From positions 4,881-59,441 of the forward strand of contig JAAOMT010000745.1 of assembly GCA_016748015.1 (NCBI GenBank): a stretch of DNA of 54,561 bases. Direction: 5' to 3'. The stretch is from Geosiphon pyriformis (lineage: Eukaryota; Glomeromycota; Glomeromycetes; Archaeosporales; Geosiphonaceae). Positions within the stretch are counted from its first letter, which is position 1, and each line of letters opens with the position of its first letter. The notes beneath the pieces were generated by a model that made no database searches, was not told the origin of the DNA, and saw nothing but the letters and a program-made list of their open reading frames with translations. Shown here piece after piece: positions 46,561 to 54,561 of the stretch. The position numbers and the translations under genes are program-made.

Positions 46561-49000
46561 ACCCAATTGAATTCTAAGCTTTTACATTAATTAATAGCCT
46601 AAGTTAATGGCAACAAAAAAACATAGAACAATAAAAACAGATATAAAACTATATTTAATTTGTAAGAATATCTGAAATTAACAAAATTTGGAAAAGGCTT
46701 TGAGCAATGTTAACATGACTTAGTTTAGGTTTTATAAAAAAAATTACACTCAATGGATATCAAATTTACATGTTAATAAAAATTGAAATATTTCTCATAT
46801 AATTGTTAGTTATAAACATTAAAATAAAAATAAATAAATAAAAATTTTTCATTTATTTATTTATTCATTTATTTGGTGTTTATAAATAGACTTAAGTAAA
46901 AAACTTATCTAAAAATAATTAAAAAGCCAGCTAAAAAGAATTTATTTTCTTCATCCTAAGTTCAAATACACTTAACCAAATTGAAATACAGTTTAGCTAA
47001 TCTTATTGAGCAAATAACTAAATTAATTAATGTTTACAATTATATTATTAGTGGTAGCAAAAATTCTTGCTGGTCAAAAAAATTAATGATTAAGCTTTAA
47101 TGCTTTAAGCAACATAATTAATAATATATTTATAAATGGTTTTTTAAGTTAACATAAGTTTATTAAACAAATAAAAAAAACATCAACAATCTAACAATTA
47201 TGCTGTTGAAATTGATAACAAAAATAGATTTGGGTGGTGATTTTTTTAATATACAATCAAATAGAAAATTTTGTTAGAAATAACCATTTTTTGTTGTTTT
47301 AAAATAATTTAATTCTTTTACAAAAAATTTTTATTTGTAGATTATCTTTTTGTTGTGTAAATACTGTAAGCTAACTTTTTTTAATCTAAAATCCAATTGT
47401 GTTAAAAAATTGTTATTTATTGTTTTTTTAGGCAGTTTTCAGCAATACAAAGTTTTTGGTATAATAACTAATATCTTAAAGTATTACTAATATTAGATTT
47501 ATTTTTAATTTCTCTAGTTTTGTGAGCTGTTATTTTTTGAATAAACAAGTTTTAGATATTAATTTTAATTGGTTTTATTTTTAAGTTTTAAGAATTATTA
47601 AATTTTAAAGTCCAATAAAAATTTTTAATTAGAAGAAAATAAATATTTAAATCTTAATTACTTTATTACTTTATTAAAATTATTAAAAAAATTAAAAAGC
47701 TATATTTCTAAATATTATTTCAAAATAATAAGTATTAAAATTAATTAATTAATTAGTTATTTATTTAAAAAAATTTAAATTTTAACAGATTTTAGAATTT
47801 TAATATACATTTTTTAATAGAAAAAAGCTTTTTTTATACAAATTTTAAGTATAACTATTTTAAGTTTTAGCATTATTTGTTTTGTAAATATTTTTAAATT
47901 CTATTTGAACCACTTAAAACTTTTATTGTTATATATTTTAGAATTTAAATACAGTATTTAGTTAAATTTTTGTAAATTGATGCTAATAATAATTAATTAA
48001 ATAACTTATTTAAATAATAATATATAAGAAAAATAATTAATGTAAAATTTAATAATAATAGAAAAATAGCTTTAGTATTTTAAAATATTGGTATACAGTT
48101 AAAATTTATAATACTTAAAAATTAATATGTATATAAATTTTTTAAATAAAAACTTAAAATTAAATAAAAATATTTATATTGACCAATAATTTTTATTTAT
48201 TAATAAAAAATAAATATAATTTTATAGAATATTTTTAAATATTTTTTTTAACAAAATCTTAATAAATCTGAATTTTTAAATTACTTTTTATTGATATTTA
48301 CTAAAGAAAAATATACAGTCTAAATAAAATCTGATACAACAAAAAAATATTTACAAAATATTTAATATTTTTATTGGTAAATAAAATTTTTATTTTGGAA
48401 AAAAAGAGCATTTAAAAAATATAATTTTCCTAAAAAATCATAACGATATACAATTAAGTATTTAGTATTAAAAGTAAAAAATATGTAAATTTTGGTTAAA
48501 ATTGTGTTGTTATTTTAATTATTATAAAAGATACAAAATTAATATAAATTGCTATTGTATACAAAAAACTGATAATTATTATTTAAGTAGTAAAGTCAAG
48601 ATTAATTTGAAATTACGAAGGATCGAAATTTGTAATTTGTAATCACAGAAAAACATAAGATTTTTACAAAAAAGTTTATAATTCATAGTATTTATAAAAA
48701 CAATCAATATTTTATGGTTTTAAGAATTTGCAACCTTATAACAAAACAACCATAAAAAATAATTGTTTCACAAGAAAAAAATAACCAAAATTTAAAGAAT
48801 AATAAATATGTTACACCTTGCTATAAAAAATTTATGTGAAACTATAACTATGTATTCAAAGTGTTAAAACTTCTAATAAAAATATTTGTACATCTTGATA
48901 TTCAACAAATCAATAAAAGAAAAAAGTTTTTATTTTCATTTATTTTGATCAACACAAGGTTTTAAATTTTACAATAATTATAACTTTGAAAATAAAATAT
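46561..49000. repeat. AT-rich block, probably decayed repeats
   Basis: About 2.4 kb of extreme A+T with no open frame of note. It includes an AT-only foldback near 46820-46875. It matches the other blocks in character, but I could not establish sequence homology to them by eye. Confidence 0.5.
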
Positions 49001-49478
49001 AAAAGATTATTACTAATATAAATCAGGTTGTAAAAATTGTGACTGTTACATATATTCCATTGCAATTAATTGCCAATTCAAACTTTAGATAAAGTAATTG
49101 CAAAATCCTGATTCAATTGCAAAGCCAATATACTAATGACCCCAAATTTTAGCATGATATTTTTCTTCCATTGGTTCTTGAATTCATTAATTAGAAACAC
49201 ATTAGATTCCAGTTTCAATTTTTGCAACAACTTCATATTTTAAAAAATTAACAAGGAATACAGAGATAGCTGAACAGAATATATTATGTGCTAGAGAAAA
49301 ATAAATCTATCCAGTGCAAATTCTCAAATTAAATGACTGTTCCATAGAATGCTTTTTTTATGTTTGTCAAATCGAGAAATTTTATGATTATTAAAGAGGG
49401 AAAATCGTAACTGTTTTACCAAACTTTTACTTATTAATATAATTTTTAAGAAAAAAGAACCAAATGCCACCTACATCT
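49001..49478. other. 3' flank of the small membrane-protein gene
   Basis: No feature is supported in this stretch. Confidence 0.4.
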
Positions 49479-49709
49479 TTATTTCTTTCCGTATGTTTTT
49501 CCTTTCATATCCACGACATAAGAATCGTCTACGTTCTCATTTCCCGCAGTAGCGTTTGGCGGCCGTGTAGTTTCCTTGTGGAAAATTGGACGTTTGTCTG
49601 GCAATGCATAATGTCGATAAGCAAAGTAACCACCAGTTATTGCCGTGAGTGCAAGGATAACCAATCCAGTAGGAGAGCGTTCAGTATTTACTTTGTAAAG
49701 CTTTGCCAT
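49479..49709 (-). CDS. Small single-span membrane protein, possibly mitochondrial
   Basis: A 76-residue single-exon frame starting MAKLYKVNTERSPTG. Residues about 14-33 form one membrane span (GLVILALTAITGGYFAYRHY). A short basic/aromatic loop follows (LPDKRPIFHKETTRPP), then a polar tail ending KGKTYGKK. It uses more G and C than its surroundings, which supports a real gene. Size, a single span near the N-terminus and the lack of a signal peptide resemble small accessory subunits of mitochondrial inner-membrane complexes, but I cannot assign a subunit. Confidence 0.65.
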   Translation of the reverse strand: MAKLYKVNTERSPTGLVILALTAITGGYFAYRHYALPDKRPIFHKETTRPPNATAGNENVDDSYVVDMKGKTYGKK

Positions 49710-50103
49710 TGATTATGCCGTTGGTAAAAAGATTAAAAGACTGAGGAAGTTTGTTTTAAGTAACAAGAGATAGTTTAAATAATGAATTAACATCATAATT
49801 CGTCATTGTTTGTATTACATCATAATTCAGCTTTGATTAATCATTTTGATCAAGGTTAATTATAACGTGAAAGTCAAAGTAAGAGATAATAATTTAACTG
49901 ATCCCCTATATAATTTTTATCTTTTCAATTTACTACTTGAGTCACCCAAAGAAATTTATTCTTCAGTTTTAGAGAGTTTCGTGATAAGTTATTCAAAGGA
50001 TCGCCTTAAGTTTAAGCAATATTATTGTTAAGGATGAATTATAAGAATAAGTGATAAATGCACCGTAAACAAAAACAAACACAAAAACAAAATAAAAACA
50101 CAA

Positions 50104-50137
<34 letters not shown>

Positions 50138-51186
50138 CGTACCTTTAACGAAATTTGATCAAATTATTTTTAAAAGTTGTCTTTGGGTTTTAAAAAAAGA
50201 AAATTTTCAGCAGTACTCTAAGTTAAAACAGTACATAAGGGTAGCTTTTTTGTGATATTCAGGTTTAAAGTTTTTTTTAAAAAAGATAGATCAGTTTTTT
50301 TTGAAATCATTACAAATATGATTATTCTTCATGTTTGAATTCATTTCCAAGCAAAAAGACCAAAACGTCGGTTGATGAAAGCAAAAAATAAATATGAAAA
50401 TTGACTGACAAATAAGACATTGATTTTTTCATGAAATTTTGATACAATTCCAAAACTTATGAATCGGACATGCTTATTAATTTTTTAAATGGTATACCGT
50501 AATTCACTGTATAAACCACCTGGGTGCAAATTGTGGGAGTTTACAATGATGGGTTATTTATCTGGTGAATTAGATAATGATGAGAATAACATTTATATAT
50601 CTATTATTATTATTATTTTATGCTTATTAATGAGAATGGAAAGAAAACTACTTTAATTTGAAATAAAACCAATTTTTAAAATAAGAGAAAATAATATTTT
50701 ACATGTATAAATTGAATGACTTAAAGCCTGAATATCAAGAAGGCAAAGTGGAATCTAAAGAATCAACCTCTAAAAAATTGTCAGATTAAATAAAATGGTG
50801 AATATTTCAATAATAAACTTCCCTTTATTAACGAATAACCAATGTTTCAGCACTAGTTTATTTACTTCTAATTACCAAAGGAAGGTTAATTATTAAAAAA
50901 AGAATTCGATGACATTCATGCTCAATTATTAGAATTGAAAATCGAGACCTAAATTACCTGATCCTAGTAGAAATCTTGCGAATAGAGCCATTCATATTTT
51001 TTATATATATCAATAGTAGCTGATGTCGTATTCCGAAGATTCAAATAACTCTTTAGAATTCGGCCAAAACGGAAGGCTAAAATTCAAAATTTATAAAAAA
51101 AATTTATATTTCTTGAACAACTGAAATTACATTAACCCAAGTATTGAACATTGTCGTATTTATACCTCTATTTGGACATTATCTCG
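49710..51186. other. Intergenic region
   Basis: No gene is supported. The frames at 49846-50031 and 50058-50255 are low-complexity. An ATT microsatellite lies at 50104-50135. Confidence 0.4.
50104..50135. repeat. (ATT)n microsatellite
   Basis: About ten ATT units. A poly-Leu frame on the plus strand is just its translation. Confidence 0.9.
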
Positions 51187-51489
51187 CTATACAGGGCAAA
51201 AAATTGGTTGCAAATTAATGATATCACTCAAAATGTTTAACAATGCTTGCCATCCATAAAACCCTGGTGTTCCGCCATCATAATATCTCAATTTTTCTTG
51301 GTTTATCTTTTTCAACAAATTATTATAAGTTGATTTTAAAATTGGTTCTTTAGCTTGGATTTGGCATCTTAATTCACAAGCATCAGCGAGAACATCACTT
51401 TGTGGATAATTTTGATAGAAAATTCGAAGACTTTGAATGGGAAGCATTTTTTGAATCAGATAACGAGTAGTATCAGGTTGTGAGGACAT
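51187..51489 (-). CDS. Small unrecognised protein, homologue of the 29.6 kb gene
   Basis: A 100-residue single-exon frame beginning MSSQPDTTRYLIQKM. From residue 20 it reads LRIFYQNYPQSDVLADACEL and later GGTPGFYGWQALLNILSDII. This aligns without gaps for 60 residues to the C-terminal core of the 195-residue protein at 29615-30202. It lacks that protein's Ser-rich N-terminal half. The core is probably a small alpha-helical fold with conserved aromatic residues (FY, YP, F, W). The function is unknown. Confidence 0.7.
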   Translation of the reverse strand: MSSQPDTTRYLIQKMLPIQSLRIFYQNYPQSDVLADACELRCQIQAKEPILKSTYNNLLKKINQEKLRYYDGGTPGFYGWQALLNILSDIINLQPIFCPV

Positions 51490-52069
51490 TTTTTGAAATT
51501 AAATTGCTTTGAACTGAGTTTGGGATTGGTAAAAAAAATTTATGATAAAATTTTTAGAGATTTTGGTGATTCAGGGAAAATGAAAAGGAGATTTTCAAAA
51601 ACTTTTTAAATATTTTAGAGAATATAAAAATAGATGTAAGGAATTGTCGCTTAAAATTTATTTTCGAGCCTTAATTCAAATTCATTGTGCAAATGAAGAA
51701 ACATCTTTAAATTCTATTAGAAATATAAGGGATTTTCGAATGTTGGAAACAACTTAAAGACTTATTTTTCTAAAGGATTGAACGATAATTGATAATTGCA
51801 GGAGAATATCAATTTTGAAATCAGCCTCTGGTCCATAATTTTTGTGGAGAGATGACTTGATCGATCGATCGATCGATCAATCTTTACTTTTTATGTACGA
51901 AAGGTATTATAGTTACTGCTTTTGTATATATTTGAAATTAGAAAATATATAAAGCCTCAATTTGCCAAATCTTTGAGTAAGTAATAAATATGGAGCAGAA
52001 AAAGTAAAAAAAAGGATTGTTTAAGAGGAATTTTCAAAATCTCTTGAATATCAGTGTTTTTTTTTTAAT
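51490..52069. other. Upstream region of the 51.2 kb gene
   Basis: Promoter-side sequence with no clear TATA box; contains a GATC palindrome. No gene is supported. Confidence 0.4.
51857..51880. repeat. Perfect 24 bp (GATC)n palindrome
   Basis: TTGATCGATCGATCGATC continuing to AA at 51880 is its own reverse complement. It is a tetranucleotide repeat with several Sau3A-type sites. Confidence 0.9.
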
Positions 52070-54561
52070 GGATTAAAAAACAACAACAAAATAATTTATG
52101 TTTTTTTTTATAGATTTGATAATTATTTAAATAAAAAATTTTTAATAAAATAAATTTTTTTGATATAAAAGCTAATAATTAAAATCTTAAATCTAATAAA
52201 GAAGTTAAAAGTACTTATTTTTTGAATCTTTCTATTGTAATTCTATAAATTCAAGAATTGTATTACAAACTTGTTAAATTGTTAATTTATTAATGTATAA
52301 GAAGAAAACATGTTAAAAATAAATAAAAAGTTCTTTAATTGTTGAATATATTGTTAATAGAGTAAAATATGTACTGCTGCTTAAAAATTTTTTTGTTTTT
52401 TCAAATAAACATAATAGATAGATAAGCTTTTCAACTTATTTTATTTATTTAAAATCAAAAATAAAGTAGTTAATTTATTACTATTTTGATAAATTTGTCA
52501 ATTATTTTTACATTGTATTGCTTTAAACAATGCCTTAATTAAATATTTCAAATTAATAAGTTTTTTCAAAACTTTTAAAATTAAGCTTTATTAAGTGGTA
52601 ACATCTTAAATTAGTATAAAAATTCTTTTGTTAGATTTAAAGCTCTTTAATTTAAAAAAATAAGCCTAATATTAATTATAATAAATAAATAAAAAATTAT
52701 AAGCTTTATACAGATAAAAAAATTTTTTAATATTAAACCAATTATTTAAACTATTCGAAATTGTAAGATAAATAGTATATGTAAAACAAGAAATAAATTT
52801 AACATTTATATCTTGAAATACTTTAAAAATTTTGTATTATTGTTTATAGCTCTGTAAATAATTTTATTATACAAATTAATTGTCTTTTTATTAAATATAT
52901 ATAAAAGTTTTATGACAATATTTTTTTAAATAATTATATAGTATTTTTTTAATTGTAAATAAGACTTTATATAATTAAAAATTTTTGGTTAACTAATAAA
53001 TTATAATATCAATATATAATTAGTAAAAACAGTTCAATAATTGATAATAAAACTGGCTTTTTTTATAATATTATTAAGTAATTTAATTAGTTATTATCTT
53101 GTAAATTTAATGTTTTATCAAATAAATAATTTTATTATTATATTATAAAATAGTTTATAATTAAGATATAGTAAATAATAAAATGTTTTAAATTTCATGT
53201 TTTTTAATAATACAAATAACTATAAATTATTTATAATAAATTTAAGCAATTAAAAATTAATATATTTTTGTTTTATTATAAAAAAAGACTTAATATTATT
53301 CTATAATTGTTATTGAAGTGGTTTTAGTTTTTAGGTAAAATAGTTTTGTTTTTTTATAATCAAATATACTTTGCAAAATAATAAACATAAGATAATAAAG
53401 TATTAAAAAAGTAAAATTGTAAATATTTAATAATACTATATATTTAAATTTCTTTATTTTTATTGTATTTAAACCAATTACTAAATTTAACTAATATTAA
53501 TTCTTATTTTATTTTATTTTTTATTAATTAATAACATAAAAACTAGTGATTATAGTAAAAAGTAATTTTTTGTATACAATATTTATTTTTATATTAGTGT
53601 TTTATTTTTTTTATATAGTTTATAGTTTAAAAATTTTGTTTTTTTTTAAATATTTTTTTAAGTTATTATTATTATAAAAAAAATTTCATATAATAATTAT
53701 AATAAATAATTTTGAATCTATTTTTAAATATAATAAGCATTATTTAATTATAATTTATTATTCTAAAAAAATCTTATAATTTATTGGCTTATAAGTAAAT
53801 ATTGTAGTTTGGTAAATAATTTTAAAAGTTTTGATAAATTTGAAAATTTAACTATTAAGTTATTTATATAATAAACAAAAATTAAGTTGTAATAATTGAT
53901 AATATTTAGTGTTTAATTTTATTGACATATTAACCAGTTTATTTTGGTGTTTATTACTTTTTTAATATGTAATTTAATATTTAACAAGTTAATTTTATGT
54001 TTATTCTATATTTTTTACCAGACAATTTTTAATATTGTAATCTTAATATTTTTTGTAATTAATTATTATATATAATAAAACAAAATAAAACAAAACAAAA
54101 ATAAAAAATAAAAATAAATAAAGAATTAATATTTTGTTAATAACTATAATCAAAAACTATTGTTTTAATGCTGTTAGATTCTTTAAATAGGTGTTATCAG
54201 TATTAATTGTTTTAATAAACTAAGTATTAATAATAAGTAATTTCAACAAAATAAATATAAGTTCATGAAATTTGAAATTGAATATTGAATAATAACTGTA
54301 ATTTTATTAGAATAAACTTTATTATAAGTACTAAATTTTTTAATTGCTGAAAATACTTAATAGAAATCAAATTTTAATGATAAAAAAATATTTTTTCTGC
54401 TTTTAATATTACTGCTATATATACACATAAATCTTTGTAATATAAAATTCCTAAATATTTTAGTAATTTTTACACTTTTTCTGAGTTATTACTAGAATTT
54501 CTGATATTATATTATCTACTAACTTCTAATATTTAATTGGTTATTTATTTTATATATTTTT
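52070..54561 (-). repeat. AT-rich repeat, right copy of the 2.49 kb inverted pair
   Basis: The reverse complement matches 1438-3927. The copy starts sharply at GGATTAAAAAAC (52070) and continues to the window end. Over the segments compared, copies differ at about 1 base in 20, mostly as transitions. The length is nearly the same (2492 versus 2490), so indels are few. Both copies lack CpG and their former reading frames are broken. Confidence 0.88.

Noticed and set aside
50058-50255. 65-codon frame with a poly-Leu run
   Set aside because: The Leu run is the ATT microsatellite; the flanks have no coding signal.
1438-54561. Whole window as one giant transposon (Starship- or Maverick-like) bounded by the inverted repeats
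   Set aside because: The interior holds ordinary intron-containing host genes; there is no tyrosine recombinase, integrase, polymerase or capsid gene. The repeats look like independent insertions.

Overview
This looks like nuclear DNA of a filamentous fungus with a very AT-rich genome, most likely a Glomeromycotina-type (arbuscular mycorrhizal) fungus. Support: genes are split by short introns of about 67-109 nt with GT(A/G/T)-type donors; the protein types are typical of that group (F-box with a leucine-rich tail, BTB-BACK, MATA-type HMG box, GATA factor); there is a eukaryotic tRNA-Gly; and moderately AT-rich gene islands alternate with blocks of extreme A+T. The organism is an inference; no ribosomal or mitochondrial marker is present.

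Layout. Positions 1-527 hold broken coding-like sequence at the left edge. From about 0.9 to 3.93 kb is an AT-rich repeat whose inverted copy fills the right edge (52070-54561). A two-exon F-box gene (4017-5083, minus) follows, then an AT-rich block (about 6.2-10.0 kb). The main island holds tRNA-Gly(GCC) (11604-11674), a multi-exon trimethyllysine dioxygenase gene (about 13.4-15.7 kb, plus), a GATA zinc-finger gene (16373-17660, minus, convergent with it) and a five-exon KH-like gene (19276-21432, plus). A second AT block (21.8-25.0 kb) is followed by a decayed TnpB/Fanzor-type RuvC nuclease (26964-27456). A Ser-rich gene of unknown family lies at 29615-30202 (minus), and a MATA-HMG gene at 36613-37308 (minus). 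Further right are a decayed Tc1/mariner element (about 40.3-41.2 kb), a five-exon Cdc1/Ted1/PGAP5-type metallophosphoesterase (41532-43300, plus) and, convergent with it, a four-exon BTB-BACK gene (43588-45158, minus). After another AT block come a 76-residue single-span membrane protein (49479-49709, minus) and a 100-residue protein (51187-51489, minus) homologous to the 29.6 kb gene.

The genes do not form a pathway or operon; each looks like an independent locus. The most interesting signals are: the two unrecognised proteins that share an ungapped 60-residue core; the metallophosphoesterase whose metal-ligand motifs have changed at several places while the reading frame and introns stay intact; the relic of an RNA-guided-nuclease family; and the 2.49 kb inverted repeat whose two copies differ mainly by transitions.

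Exon boundaries were worked out by hand from splice signals, phase and family motifs. They are internally consistent (every total is a multiple of three) but untested by transcripts.
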